A stretch of 64,000 nucleotides of DNA from VGTK01 sp046327915 (GCA_046327915.1 JAXLXO010000020.1:81067-145066); one strand, 5' to 3'; shown: positions 54,303 through 63,249, counted from the first letter of the stretch. Translations and numbers: made by a program. Notes: generated from the letters alone by a model not told the origin.

Positions 54303-55078
54303 TGCGCACCCGTGCCACCCTTCCCCGCTGCGCGCTCGTCGCGTGCGTGCTGCTCGCGTTGAGCACGCTGGACGCGCGCCGCGCGTCCGCCGACGAGCCG
54401 ACCTTCGAGAGCGCCAACGCCGCGTTCGCCGACGGACGCTTCGACGAGGCGCGCGACGCGTTCGCGCAGCTCGCCGCGCGCGACGGTGCCTCGGCCGCGA
54501 TCCTCTACAACCTCGGCAACGCCGCGTTCCGGGCGGGAAAGCCCGGCGAAGCGATCCTCGCCTACGAGCGCGCGCTGCTGATCGCGCCGCGCGACCAGGA
54601 CGTGCGCGCGAACCTCCGCCAGGTGCGGAAGGCGGCCGGCCTGCCAGAGCCCGAGGACGGCCTGTGGACGCGCGTCGTGCGCTCGATCGGCACGAACGGC
54701 TGGGCGTGGCTCGCGAGCGCCGGACTGTGGCTCGCCTGCGCGGCGCTGCTGGCGCGTCGTCTGGCCGACGGCGACGGAGGCGCACGCCCGATGCGCAATG
54801 CGCTCGCGGCGACCGCGGGCACCGGGGTCGCCATCCTGCTGATCGCCGGTGCCGCCTGCGCGACGCGGCTCGGCGAGCGCGACCGCGGCGTCGTCCTCGA
54901 CGGCGACCCGAAGCTGCGCGTCGCCCCCTACGCGTCTGCGACCGTGTCGAGCGAGCTGCCGCCGGGCGAGATCGTGCGCGTCGAGCGCGGCCACGAGGGC
55001 TTCACCCTCGTCCGCACCGCGGCCGGGCGCTCCGGGTGGATGCCCGACGCGTCGGTCGGACGCATCGCGGCGCCCTGA
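54299..55078 (+). CDS. batE: BatE-like TPR/SH3 protein
   Basis: 259 residues starting at GTG 54299 (ATG 54302 is next). Signal peptide (core about 11-24); TPR repeats (about 35-105: ANAAFADGRFDEARDAFAQL, ILYNLGNAAFRAGKPGEAILAYERAL); two membrane helices (about 133-152 and 168-185); a bacterial SH3-like C-terminus (LRVAPYASATVSSELPPGEIVRV, then GWMPDASVGRI). The order TPR-TM-SH3 is that of BatE. It is the last gene of the operon. No clear terminator is seen in 55079-55251. Confidence 0.88.
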   Translation: MMRTRATLPRCALVACVLLALSTLDARRASADEPTFESANAAFADGRFDEARDAFAQLAARDGASAAILYNLGNAAFRAGKPGEAILAYERALLIAPRDQDVRANLRQVRKAAGLPEPEDGLWTRVVRSIGTNGWAWLASAGLWLACAALLARRLADGDGGARPMRNALAATAGTGVAILLIAGAACATRLGERDRGVVLDGDPKLRVAPYASATVSSELPPGEIVRVERGHEGFTLVRTAAGRSGWMPDASVGRIAAP

Positions 55079-55251
55079 GCCGCGTCCCGGACGCTGGCAC
55101 CCATCCTGCTCTGCTCCGCCGCCACGATGCGTCGTGGACGTGCAGAGCGTGCCGCAACGGACCTTCCCGTGCGCGCAAACCCCGCTCTGCCGCTCATTCG
55201 GGCAGCATGCTGCCGCTCGAGCGGGCACCCGGCGTCCGGAACCCGAGCCTG

Positions 55252-56187
55252 ATGGAAACCAAACACCTCCGAACCCTCGTCGCCATCGTCGAGCTGTCGA
55301 GCTTCACCCGCGCGGGTGTCAAGCTCGGCCTCAGCCAGTCCGCGATCAGCCAGCAGATCGGCGCCCTCGAGCGCCAGCTCGGCGTGCGCCTGCTGCGCCG
55401 CACCGGAACGGGCGCACGGCCCACGCCGGCCGGCGAGCTGCTCGTCAATCACGCGCGGCAGATCCTCGCCCGCGTCGACGCCGCGAAGCGCCTGGTGTCC
55501 GACTTCGACGCGTCGTCGAGCGGCATCCTGCGCATCGGCGCCGGCGGCGCGGTGTGCCACCACATCCTGCCGGACGTCCTGCGCGAGCTGCGCGAGGCCT
55601 TTCCGCGCCTCGAGCTGCACGTGCGCAGCGGCCACACCGACCTCACCGTCGAGCGCCTGCTCGGCGGCGAGATCGACGTCGGCATCCTGACGCTGCCGGT
55701 GTCGCAGCCGAAGCTGCGTCTGGTCGAGGTCGGTGACGACGAGCTGGTGCTGATCGTCGCGCGCGACCATTCGCTCGCGGACCGCGGCCGCGTCGAGCCC
55801 GTGGACCTCGCCGAGGAGACCTTCCTGATCTGCGAGCGGCGGAGCCGCACGTATCAGCTGGTCGAGCGCGTGCTGCTCGAAGCCGGCGTGTTCCCGCGCG
55901 TCGCGATGGAGATCGACCATCAGGAGGCCGTCACCGCGATGGTCGCACGCGGGCTCGGGGTCGCGGCGGTGCCGCGCTGGGCGATCGCCGCGGAGATCGC
56001 GTCCGGCGACGTCGTGCCGCTGCAGCTCGGCGCGTCCGGACTCGGCCGCAGCTGGGCGCTCGGCTTCCTCGAGGAGTCGCAGCCGCGTCAGGCGTTGCGC
56101 GCCTTCGTGCGGCTCTGCGGCGAGCGGATCCCGACCGTGCTCGCGACCGCCGCGACGACGCCGCCGGTCCGCGCCGACGCCTCCTGA
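55252..56187 (+). CDS. LysR-family transcriptional regulator
   Basis: 311 residues from ATG 55252 (ATG 55207 upstream is an alternative with no domain support). The N-terminal winged helix (about 1-60: HLRTLVAIVELSSFTRAGVK, LSQSAISQQIGALERQLGVRLLRR) precedes the type-2 periplasmic-binding-like effector domain (about 90-290) with LRIGAGGAVCHHILPDVLRELRE and GLGVAAVPRWAI. Its target is unknown; no divergent gene shares its promoter. Its 3' end overlaps the convergent YihY gene by 100 bp. Confidence 0.9.
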   Translation: METKHLRTLVAIVELSSFTRAGVKLGLSQSAISQQIGALERQLGVRLLRRTGTGARPTPAGELLVNHARQILARVDAAKRLVSDFDASSSGILRIGAGGAVCHHILPDVLRELREAFPRLELHVRSGHTDLTVERLLGGEIDVGILTLPVSQPKLRLVEVGDDELVLIVARDHSLADRGRVEPVDLAEETFLICERRSRTYQLVERVLLEAGVFPRVAMEIDHQEAVTAMVARGLGVAAVPRWAIAAEIASGDVVPLQLGASGLGRSWALGFLEESQPRQALRAFVRLCGERIPTVLATAATTPPVRADAS

Positions 56188-57422
56188 CCGTCGGGCACGA
56201 GCGCCAGCAGGTCGGCGAGCGACGTGCGCGCGAGCTCGTCGTGACGCTCCACCTCGAGCGCACGCAGCAGGTGCGCGACGCGCGGATCCGCGCCCTCGGG
56301 CGCCCGCGCCTCGCCGAAGCGATCCGCGAGCAGCGACAGCGAGATCGCCGCCGGCTCGCGCGCGAGCACGAAGCACTCCTGATCGTCGCCGGTGGACGCG
56401 ATCGAGCCCGCCTCGCACAGGTGCTGCACGCACTCGGCGACGAGGTCGCTGTTCACCTCGAGGTCACGCGACACCTCGCCGAGGCCGACCGGACCGCGGC
56501 CGTCGCGGAAGTGCTCCGCCGCGCGCACCAGCACGTGCAGCGCGACCGCCCAGCGCGACACGTCGCGCGCGCCCTCGTCCTCCGGCTCCGGCCCGAACTC
56601 GATCACCGCCGCGAGCTGCGCGCCCGCCAGAACGACGGCCCAGCTCACGTAGATCCACACCAGCGTGACCGGCAGCTGCGCGAGCGCACCGTAGATCGCA
56701 TTCGCGCGCGCGACGCCGATCTGCAGCGACACGTACGCGTTCTGCACCACCTGCCACGCGCAGCCCGCGAGCAGCGCCGCGACCGCGATCGACGCCGGGT
56801 GCGGCCGCCGATTCGGCATGACCGCGTACAGCATCGCCAGCGCGATCACGTTGATCGCGATCGGCGTGAGTCCCAGCAGGAAGAGCACGACCCCGTGCAC
56901 GACGTCGATGTCGAGCAGCGCGCGCAGGATCGCCTGCTCGCGCAGCGCCGACGTCATGCCGACCGCGAACAGCAGCAGGAACGGGATCAGCAGCACGACG
57001 GACACGTAGTCGGTGACCTTGCGCCACCACGTGCGGCCGTGACGCACGCGCCACACGAGGTTGAAGATCGACTCGATGCTGCCCAGCACCGAGATCACGG
57101 TGAAGATCAGGAAGACCGCGCCGAGAGCGCCGATCGTGCCGACGTTGGTGTGGTCGATCCACTCCAGCAGGCGTGCCGTGACGTCCGCGTCGAGCGACAG
57201 CTTGGACAGCAGCAGCGGCTCGAGGCGGTGCTGCGCGCCGAGCCCCTTCAGGACCGCGAACATCAGCGCCAGCAGCGGCACCAGGGACAGCAGCGAGGTG
57301 TAGGTCAGCGCCGCCGCGGCCTCGAGGCCGCGGTCCGCGTAGAAGCGCTTGACGGTCGCGACGACGATCGCCACCCAGCCGGGCGTGCGCCAGCGCGCCT
57401 CGTCGTTCGCCGCGGTCGCCAT
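56088..57422 (-). CDS. YihY/BrkB-type membrane protein with C-terminal helical domain
   Basis: 444 residues from ATG 57422, with AAAGG just upstream (GTG 57446 would add 8). The six-helix core (about 20-290) shows family marks AAALTYTSLLSLVPLLALMFAVL, HTNVGTIGALGAVFLIFT, and the last-helix block TLVWIYVSWAVVLAGAQL. The cytoplasmic C-terminal about 150 residues include a winged-helix-like stretch (GLGEVSRDLEVNSDLVAECV, then AGSIASTGDDQECFVLAREP). The old RNase BN label for this family is not supported. The last 33 codons overlap the LysR coding region on the other strand. Confidence 0.9.
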   Translation of the reverse strand: MATAANDEARWRTPGWVAIVVATVKRFYADRGLEAAAALTYTSLLSLVPLLALMFAVLKGLGAQHRLEPLLLSKLSLDADVTARLLEWIDHTNVGTIGALGAVFLIFTVISVLGSIESIFNLVWRVRHGRTWWRKVTDYVSVVLLIPFLLLFAVGMTSALREQAILRALLDIDVVHGVVLFLLGLTPIAINVIALAMLYAVMPNRRPHPASIAVAALLAGCAWQVVQNAYVSLQIGVARANAIYGALAQLPVTLVWIYVSWAVVLAGAQLAAVIEFGPEPEDEGARDVSRWAVALHVLVRAAEHFRDGRGPVGLGEVSRDLEVNSDLVAECVQHLCEAGSIASTGDDQECFVLAREPAAISLSLLADRFGEARAPEGADPRVAHLLRALEVERHDELARTSLADLLALVPDGQEASARTGGVVAAVASTVGIRSPQSRTKARNA

Positions 57423-57487
57423 CGACCTTTCATTGTGCACGCCCACCGCGTCTTGTCACGACACGACGCTGCCTATGGCGCACGCGC

Positions 57488-58138
57488 TCAGCGCCAGGCG
57501 AACGTCGGCTGCTCGTAGTGCGCGACCCGCGTGCTGCGGCCGTGCATCGCGACCTCGCGGAACTGGTAGACCACCGCGGCGGTCGGCGCGTGGACGTCGG
57601 TGCGGACGGTCCCGCCGAGCGGGATCGAGATCAGCGGACGGTCGCTCTCCGGGATGCGCCGCAGCCGCGGCACCGCCGGGGAGTCGAGCTCGCCGAGCGG
57701 CACCCGATGCACCGACGCGACCTCGCCGGGGTCCGGACGGAACTCGCACGCGACACCGCCCCACACGACCACCGGCGTGATGACGAAGCCGGATCGCGTC
57801 GGGTAGTCGTCGAGCAGCCCCAGCACGGCTTCTTCCGGACGCTCGAGCCCGACCTCCTCCGCGAGCTCGCGCAGCGCCGCCTCCGCGGGCGTCTCGTCGC
57901 CGTCGACGCGGCCGCCGGGCAGCGCCCACTGGCCGCCGTGATTCGCGAGCCGCGAAGCGCGCCGCGTGAGCACAAAGCAGGCATCGCCGTGGGCGTCGTC
58001 GACCACGGTGATCGCGACTGCGGCGCGCACGAGAGCGTCGTGCTCCTCCGCGGCGCGCAGCGGCACGAAGGCGTCGAGGTGGCGCGTCAGCCGGGCGCGC
58101 AGCGCGCCGTCGAAGTCGATGCGTTCGTGACGGGACAT
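57488..58138 (-). CDS. Nudix hydrolase (CoA pyrophosphatase-like)
   Basis: 216 residues. A complete Nudix box GGRVDGDETPAEAALRELAEEVGL supplies the metal-binding Glu residues; just before it lies HGGQWALPGG. The upstream helix and VLTRRASRLANHGGQWALPG match the NudL/CoAse subgroup. Likely substrate is CoA or a related nucleoside diphosphate derivative; this is inference from the subgroup. It sits 65 bp upstream of the YihY gene on the same strand. Divergent from the SnoaL-like gene (122 bp). Confidence 0.88.
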   Translation of the reverse strand: MSRHERIDFDGALRARLTRHLDAFVPLRAAEEHDALVRAAVAITVVDDAHGDACFVLTRRASRLANHGGQWALPGGRVDGDETPAEAALRELAEEVGLERPEEAVLGLLDDYPTRSGFVITPVVVWGGVACEFRPDPGEVASVHRVPLGELDSPAVPRLRRIPESDRPLISIPLGGTVRTDVHAPTAAVVYQFREVAMHGRSTRVAHYEQPTFAWR

Positions 58139-58260
58139 GCGGGCGGTGCGGTCTGGCTAGCACGCGCCCCCCGCGCACGCCGCGACGGGTTGCGGGCCGC
58201 GCGACCGCTCCGATAACGATGGGTCCGCTGCGGGCCGGGGCCCGAAGCGAGAGGAGAACC

Positions 58261-58665
58261 ATGAGCGAGCTGAGCACGGCCGATCGTCTGCAGATCCAGG
58301 AGGTCCTGGCACGCTACTCCCACTGCGTGGACCGCGGCCGCTGGGACGCGCTGCCGGGCCTGTTCACCGAGGACTGCCGGCTCGACCTGAGCCAGCTGAT
58401 GGGCGTCTACGAGGGCCACGCGGGGCTGAAGCAGTTCTCCGACACGCTGGCGCCGCTCGGCGTCTTCATGCGTCACCTGGTGACCAACGTCGTGATCGAG
58501 GGCGACGGCGAGCGCGCGCACGTCGAGTGCTACGTGACCGCAGTCACCGGATCGCCCGCGAACCCGAACCGCATGACCGGCTTCTACGACGACCACCTCG
58601 TCAAGCAGAACGGCCGCTGGCTGCTGAAGAGCCGCCAGCTCATGGTCGACCTGCCGCAGGCGTGA
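58261..58665 (+). CDS. SnoaL-like NTF2-fold protein
   Basis: 134 residues. The N-terminal helix DRLQIQEVLARYSHCVDRGRW with Tyr-Ser-His-Cys and the Asp preceding Arg is the SnoaL_4 pattern shared with scytalone-dehydratase- and naphthalene-dioxygenase-beta-like folds. Later strands: HLVTNVVIEGDGERAHVECYVTA. A GAGGAGAA ribosome site supports ATG 58261. It is packed against the dioxygenase gene (an in-frame GTG of that gene overlaps this stop), so the two likely work on one substrate. Confidence 0.8.
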   Translation: MSELSTADRLQIQEVLARYSHCVDRGRWDALPGLFTEDCRLDLSQLMGVYEGHAGLKQFSDTLAPLGVFMRHLVTNVVIEGDGERAHVECYVTAVTGSPANPNRMTGFYDDHLVKQNGRWLLKSRQLMVDLPQA

Positions 58666-58667
58666 CG

Positions 58668-59498
58668 ATGGCACTGCCCGCACTTTCGGTGAGCGAGGCG
58701 CCGCCGTCGTTCGAGCTCGGCGAGCGCTTCACGCAGGAGCAGCGCGAGTTCCTCGACCACTACGGCTTCATCCGCTTCCGGCGCTTCGCGTCGCCGGAAA
58801 CCGTCGCGGAGCTGCGCGCCGAGATCGAGGACATCGACCGGCGCATCGTCGGCGAGGGCCGCACGACGATCAACGGCGTGCCGCTGATCGTCGGTACGCG
58901 CAAGGACGGCTCGCGCTACGTGCAGCGCATGGTGTTCGCGTCGACCTTCGGGCCGAAGCTGCACGCCTTCCTGCAGGACCCGCGCTTCAAGGCGATCCTC
59001 GACATCGCCGGCGACGACTACCGCATCGGCGAGCGCGAGCGCGACGGCCTCGTCGTCAATCACTACCGGCACGAGGAAGGCTCGGTCTACCAGAAGCTGG
59101 GCTGGCACACCGACAGCCTGCGCGACGTGTTCTACTTCGAGAAGCCGCGCCGCTACCTGAACGTCGGCTTCTACATCGACGACTCGCCCAGGACGAAGGG
59201 CGGCGTGCGCGTCCTGCCGGGCACGCACGAGCAGAGCCTCTGGTCGATGCTGACGCGCAAGATCCACTTCATGAACTACGAGCCCGATCCCGACGAGATC
59301 GCGATCGAGGCCGACGCCGGCGATCTGACGATCCACGACGGACGGCTGTGGCACCGCGTCGCCCAGGCGACGGTCACCGGCGACGCGAGCCAGCGCCGCG
59401 TGATGTACCTGCCGCTCATGAACGGGCCGTTGAAGCTCAAGGACGAGAAGAGCCCGACGCCGTTCTACTTCCACCTGAGGAAGCTCGCCGGCTACTGA
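58668..59498 (+). CDS. Phytanoyl-CoA dioxygenase (PhyH) family protein
   Basis: 276 residues from ATG 58668 (GTG 58662, overlapping the previous stop, is the alternative). Double-stranded beta-helix Fe(II)/2-oxoglutarate oxygenase with His147-x-Asp149 (LGWHTDS), distal His229 (LWHRV) and the 2-oxoglutarate Arg in SQRRVMYLPL. EFLDHYGFIRFRRF near the N-terminus is the usual PhyH opening. It hydroxylates an unknown substrate. Together with the SnoaL-like gene it forms a two-gene unit. Confidence 0.88.
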   Translation: MALPALSVSEAPPSFELGERFTQEQREFLDHYGFIRFRRFASPETVAELRAEIEDIDRRIVGEGRTTINGVPLIVGTRKDGSRYVQRMVFASTFGPKLHAFLQDPRFKAILDIAGDDYRIGERERDGLVVNHYRHEEGSVYQKLGWHTDSLRDVFYFEKPRRYLNVGFYIDDSPRTKGGVRVLPGTHEQSLWSMLTRKIHFMNYEPDPDEIAIEADAGDLTIHDGRLWHRVAQATVTGDASQRRVMYLPLMNGPLKLKDEKSPTPFYFHLRKLAGY

Positions 59499-59572
59499 CG
59501 ACGGCGCGGCGCCCGGCGTCGCGTCTCGCGCGGGACCTACAGACTCGGCGCCGGCGGGCCGACAGTCCCCGC

Positions 59573-60499
59573 ATGGGACACCTCCGTCCGGCCCGCCTCG
59601 CGCTCCTCCTGCTGGCCCTCACCGCCGCGTGCGGGGACTCGTCGGGCTCGGCGAAGCCGCCCGCGACGTCCACCTCGTCCGCCAGCGGACTGCTGTTCGT
59701 GCTCGGCGCACCGTCCGCGCGGCTCGAACGCGACGTGGACGGCGCGGGCCGTCTCGTCCTGCAGGATCCCGGAGCGGGCGTGACCAGCTTCACCGATCGC
59801 CCGCAGCGCAGCGCGAACACCCTGACGCTCACCGACTTCCTCGCCGGCTGGACGCGTTACGGCTTCGCCGCGACACCGCCGAACGCGGCGCTGGTCGTCC
59901 AGGCTGCGCCCGGCAGCGCCGACGTCGCGGTGTTCGAGATCAGCTCGCCGCGCTTCGCCGATGGCGCGCTGAGCTTCGACGTGGTGCCTCTGGCAGGCAC
60001 CACGTCCAGCGGCCTGCGTGAGCTCGCCGACCGAGCCGATCCGTCGTTGCCGCAGGATCTCGGCAGCGTCTCGCTCTTCGTGGACGCGTCGGGGGACGCG
60101 ACCGTCTACCAGCAGATCGAGCTGCAGGTCTCGAACGCGCAGCCCGGCCAGACGGTGGCGGTCGAGGTCGCCGCGGGGAACGCCGCGATCGGCTGGTCGT
60201 TCGGGCCACCGGTCGACGATGCCGCCGGCCTGCTGCTGTCCGGTGAGGGCGGAACCCTGCCCGTCGAGCAGCTGCAGATCGACGCGACCCGCTTCGTCGT
60301 GACGACGTCGACCGACTTCGGCGGCGGCGGGGGGTCGCTGTCGTTCAACGCGAGCCTCTACCTGGTCACGCCGGAGCCGGTTTCGGTCTTCTCGCTGACG
60401 AGCTCGTCCGATCCGGGCGTCCTGGTCAGCGCGAGCATCGCTGGCGCGGCACCGGAGCCCCTCAACCCCACTCCGACGCAGTTCGCCTGGGCGCCGTAG
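59573..60499 (+). CDS. Putative lipoprotein of unknown function
   Basis: 308 residues. The lipoprotein signal peptide has its hydrophobic core at 8-18 and lipobox TAAC with Cys20, then a Ser/Thr-rich linker. The mature part is all-beta-looking and poor in Lys and Cys, with several about 30-residue strand pairs such as VAVFEISSPRFADGALSFDV. It ends in a Pro-rich tail. I recognise no family. Convergent with the cupredoxin gene, only 10 bp between the stops. Confidence 0.7.
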   Translation: MGHLRPARLALLLLALTAACGDSSGSAKPPATSTSSASGLLFVLGAPSARLERDVDGAGRLVLQDPGAGVTSFTDRPQRSANTLTLTDFLAGWTRYGFAATPPNAALVVQAAPGSADVAVFEISSPRFADGALSFDVVPLAGTTSSGLRELADRADPSLPQDLGSVSLFVDASGDATVYQQIELQVSNAQPGQTVAVEVAAGNAAIGWSFGPPVDDAAGLLLSGEGGTLPVEQLQIDATRFVVTTSTDFGGGGGSLSFNASLYLVTPEPVSVFSLTSSSDPGVLVSASIAGAAPEPLNPTPTQFAWAP

Positions 60500-60509
60500 C
60501 GCGCGGACG

Positions 60510-62396
60510 TCAGCCGACCGACAGCAGCCGCGCGAGCCCCGACTGCGCGCGGTAGAGGTGCGTCGAGACCAGCAGCCAGCGTCCCGGCGTCTGCGCGCGG
60601 ATCTCGAGCTTCGCCACGGCGTCGGGCGCGACCGCCACGGTGTCCTTCCACGGCGCGCGAGGCTCGGGGCCGTCCCCCGTCAAGAGCCGGAACCGGTAGC
60701 CGTGCAGGTGCAGCGCCTGCCAGAACGTCGTCCGGTTCTCGACCTCGAGGACGAACACGCCGCCCGACGCGAGCGGCACGGGGTCGCGGCTCACGGGCGC
60801 GTCGCCGGTGAACTCGCCGGGGAACGACTTGCCGTCGATCGACCAGACGTAGCGCTCGCGATCGCCGCCCAGCACGAGACGCACGTGCTCGGGCTTCGCG
60901 TCGCCGAATGCCGTGTCCGCCACCGCGCGGAGCTGCGCATACGCGAGCGAACGAACGCCCCACTTCGGCGGTCGCGTGCTGATCACGGGCCGCACGTCGG
61001 CCGTGTGCAGCACCCCGACCGCGCCTCCCGACGCGCCGACCGCCGACGCGCGCAGCGTGTAGCTGCCGGGCTGCGCGACGGTGACCAGCACGTCGTAGCG
61101 CTCGCCCGTGGCGATCACGAGATCGTCCACCTCGACCGGCTCGACGTCGCGCCCGTCGGCCGCGATGACGGTGAGCGGCAGGCCCTCGACCTGCACGCGG
61201 AAGAAGCTCGCGGCGCCGGCGTTGACGAGGCGCAGCCGGATCACGTCGCCGGCCTTCACCTCCTTCGTCCACGCCTCGCGGTGGCTGCGGCCGTTCAGCA
61301 GGTAGGCGTTGTACTTGACGTCGATCGGGAACGGGCTGCCGTCGGGCAGCGGGTTGACCGGACGCGGCGGCTCGCCGGTGTAGGTCTGCGCGGGCGGCCC
61401 GCCCTCCGCGGCCTGCTTCTGCGCCTCGAGGATGTGCATCGCGTGCGGACCGGACGGCATCGCCGGCGCCTCGCCGGACGGCGCCGGCGCGTCGTGTCCC
61501 ATGTGCCCGGCGTGGCCCGCGTGCGGATCGGCCGCCGCGGACGCGTCGTGGTCCGCGTGTCCGGCGTGCGGATCGGCCGTGGGCGCAGGCTCGTGGCCGG
61601 CATGGCCCTCGTGTCCGGTGCCCGCCGGCGACGCCGCCGGCGCGGCGCCCGCGCCCGGCAGCGACGCCATCGCCGCCTGGTGCGCGGCGCGCACGCCCGG
61701 TGCCTGCGGTGCTGCGTCCGCAGCCGGCGCCTTCGCGCCACCCGACATGTCGTGGCCGGCGTGCGCGCCGTGGCCCGCGTGCGGGTTCGCGGCCGGCGGC
61801 GGCACGAACTCCTTCGCCTTGCCGCCCCGCAGCACGCGCACCACGTCGGCCGGATCCTCGTTCATCCAGTCCGACAGCAGCACGACCTCGTCGTGCGCGA
61901 CCGCGTGGCGCGGCGACTTCTCCGCGACCACGAAGGCTCCCGCGAGCCCGATCTGACGCTGCGTCTTCCAGGTCGACTCGTAGAGGAACGTGCCCGCCTC
62001 ATTGAGCGGCAGCTCGTACACGAAGCGCGCCGACGGCTGGATCGGCGGCGCCGTCACGTCGGGGACGCCGTCCATCATGTTCGGCGCGAGGATGCCGTGG
62101 AAGTGGATCGCGGTCGGCGCGTCGTTCGCGTTCTCGACCGTCACGCGCAGCAGATCGCCCTCGCGCGCGTTCAACGTGACGCTCGGGAACACGTCGTTCG
62201 CGACCAGAGCCTGCAGCCGCTGTCCCGCGGGCGACGCCTCGCGCTTCGCGACGTGCAGCATCTCCTCACCGGCGCGCGACGCGGCGGCTGGCTCGGCCGC
62301 GTAGACGAACGGCACGCGGAGAGCGCGCAGCGCCGTGGCCGTGGCGCACGACGCGCCGAGAACGAGGACGTGCCGGCGTGGCAGCGAGGATCGCAT
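60510..62396 (-). CDS. Multicopper-oxidase-like protein with His-rich insert, lacking most copper ligands
   Basis: 628 residues. An RR-type (Tat-like) signal peptide (PRRHVLVLGASCATATAL) and three cupredoxin domains are arranged as in CopA-type multicopper oxidases. Domain 1 keeps HFHG (His98/His100), but the second ligand pair, usually HSH, reads EST (140-142). Domain 3 keeps LHLHG (563-567), but the preceding His is Gln560 and the C-terminal HCHxxxHxxxxM cluster reads VSTHLYRAQSGL (610-621), with no Cys. So type 1 copper and most trinuclear ligands are missing. An insert at 205-321 carries about 16 His in HAGH-type repeats plus Met. It may bind or buffer metal instead of oxidising. Start ATG 62396 precedes the signal peptide. 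Confidence 0.85.
   Translation of the reverse strand: MRSSLPRRHVLVLGASCATATALRALRVPFVYAAEPAAASRAGEEMLHVAKREASPAGQRLQALVANDVFPSVTLNAREGDLLRVTVENANDAPTAIHFHGILAPNMMDGVPDVTAPPIQPSARFVYELPLNEAGTFLYESTWKTQRQIGLAGAFVVAEKSPRHAVAHDEVVLLSDWMNEDPADVVRVLRGGKAKEFVPPPAANPHAGHGAHAGHDMSGGAKAPAADAAPQAPGVRAAHQAAMASLPGAGAAPAASPAGTGHEGHAGHEPAPTADPHAGHADHDASAAADPHAGHAGHMGHDAPAPSGEAPAMPSGPHAMHILEAQKQAAEGGPPAQTYTGEPPRPVNPLPDGSPFPIDVKYNAYLLNGRSHREAWTKEVKAGDVIRLRLVNAGAASFFRVQVEGLPLTVIAADGRDVEPVEVDDLVIATGERYDVLVTVAQPGSYTLRASAVGASGGAVGVLHTADVRPVISTRPPKWGVRSLAYAQLRAVADTAFGDAKPEHVRLVLGGDRERYVWSIDGKSFPGEFTGDAPVSRDPVPLASGGVFVLEVENRTTFWQALHLHGYRFRLLTGDGPEPRAPWKDTVAVAPDAVAKLEIRAQTPGRWLLVSTHLYRAQSGLARLLSVG
61434..61784 (-). 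repeat. His-rich repeat region in the cupredoxin protein
   Basis: Encodes residues 205-321. Units such as PHAGHADHD and PHAGHAGHMGHD recur, separated by Ala/Pro-rich spacers. The repeat is imperfect at DNA level. Confidence 0.85.
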
Positions 62397-62442
62397 GGTC
62401 GGGTCTCCGGTCGGACGGCAGGACGGCTGGATGCGGACGGAC

Positions 62443-63249
62443 TCAGGACGACGCGGACTGCGCCGCGGTGCGGCTGCGCGCCACGCGCACCATCTCGACG
62501 AGAACGCCACGCGCCTCGTCCGGCGTGCGCGCCTCGCGCGGGAAGTTGATGCGGACGCCGCGCAGGTCGGTTCCGATGCGCGCGCGGACGCGGAAGCCCA
62601 TGCGGTCGACCGACATCATCGTCGCCTCGTCGGCGTCGAGCCCGGCGAACGCGGAGCAGTAGAGGCGCAGCGCGTCGGCGTGGTCGGCGTTCATGTGCTC
62701 GAGGATGCCCTGCTCGCTCGTGGAAAGCGGATCCGCCTCGGCCGACGCGTACTCCGCCGCGTCGATCCAGCCCATCGCACCGAAGCCGCCGACGAAGTAC
62801 ACCTCGCGGACGTCGATCCGCCAGAACGCGAAGTCGCCGAATTCGACCCAGTGCTGCGCGTCGGGGTGGCGCACGAGGTAGTCGCTGCGCACCGACGCCA
62901 CCTCGTCGTCGGGGACGCGCAGGGCGTCACCCAGCAGCGTCACGCGGCCGAGCGCGAGCGGGTCGCCGTCGCCGCCGCGCTGCTGCACGAGCACGCTCGC
63001 GCGCGGGTCGGCGAGCAGGTTCTGCGTGTGCATGGCCATGGTGCTGATCAGCAGCGTCGGACGCCCCGCGGCGTCGACACCGTAGGGTGCCACCGAGCCG
63101 AACGGATAGCCCGCGGCGCGACGCGAGTGGCTCGACAGCGTGCCCGTGCGGCCCATGTGCACCAGCGTGCGGGCACGCTCGGCGAACGGCGGCTCGGGCA
63201 TCTGCGCATCCTGCCCGCTTGCGCCGGCACCGTGAAAGGAGCTGCTCAT
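62443..63249 (-). CDS. HugZ-like split-barrel protein (pyridoxamine-phosphate-oxidase fold + DUF2470)
   Basis: 268 residues from ATG 63249 (ATG 63201 is an alternative). The N-terminal split barrel (about 20-180: GRTGTLSSHSRRAAGYPFGSVAPYG, ADPRASVLVQQRGGDGDPLALGRVTLLG, FVGGFGAMGWIDAAEY) is followed by a DUF2470 C-terminal domain (about 185-260: EQGILEHMNADHADALRLY, MMSVDRMGFRV). This is the architecture of HugZ haem-degrading proteins and of chloroplast GluTR-binding relatives, so haem or flavin binding is likely but unproven. Divergent from recQ. Confidence 0.87.
   Translation of the reverse strand: MSSSFHGAGASGQDAQMPEPPFAERARTLVHMGRTGTLSSHSRRAAGYPFGSVAPYGVDAAGRPTLLISTMAMHTQNLLADPRASVLVQQRGGDGDPLALGRVTLLGDALRVPDDEVASVRSDYLVRHPDAQHWVEFGDFAFWRIDVREVYFVGGFGAMGWIDAAEYASAEADPLSTSEQGILEHMNADHADALRLYCSAFAGLDADEATMMSVDRMGFRVRARIGTDLRGVRINFPREARTPDEARGVLVEMVRVARSRTAAQSASS

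Noticed and set aside
61434..61784. His-rich repeat region as a CRISPR or intergenic repeat array
   Set aside because: It lies inside an intact reading frame, repeats are short, imperfect and follow protein units (HAGH), and there are no spacers.
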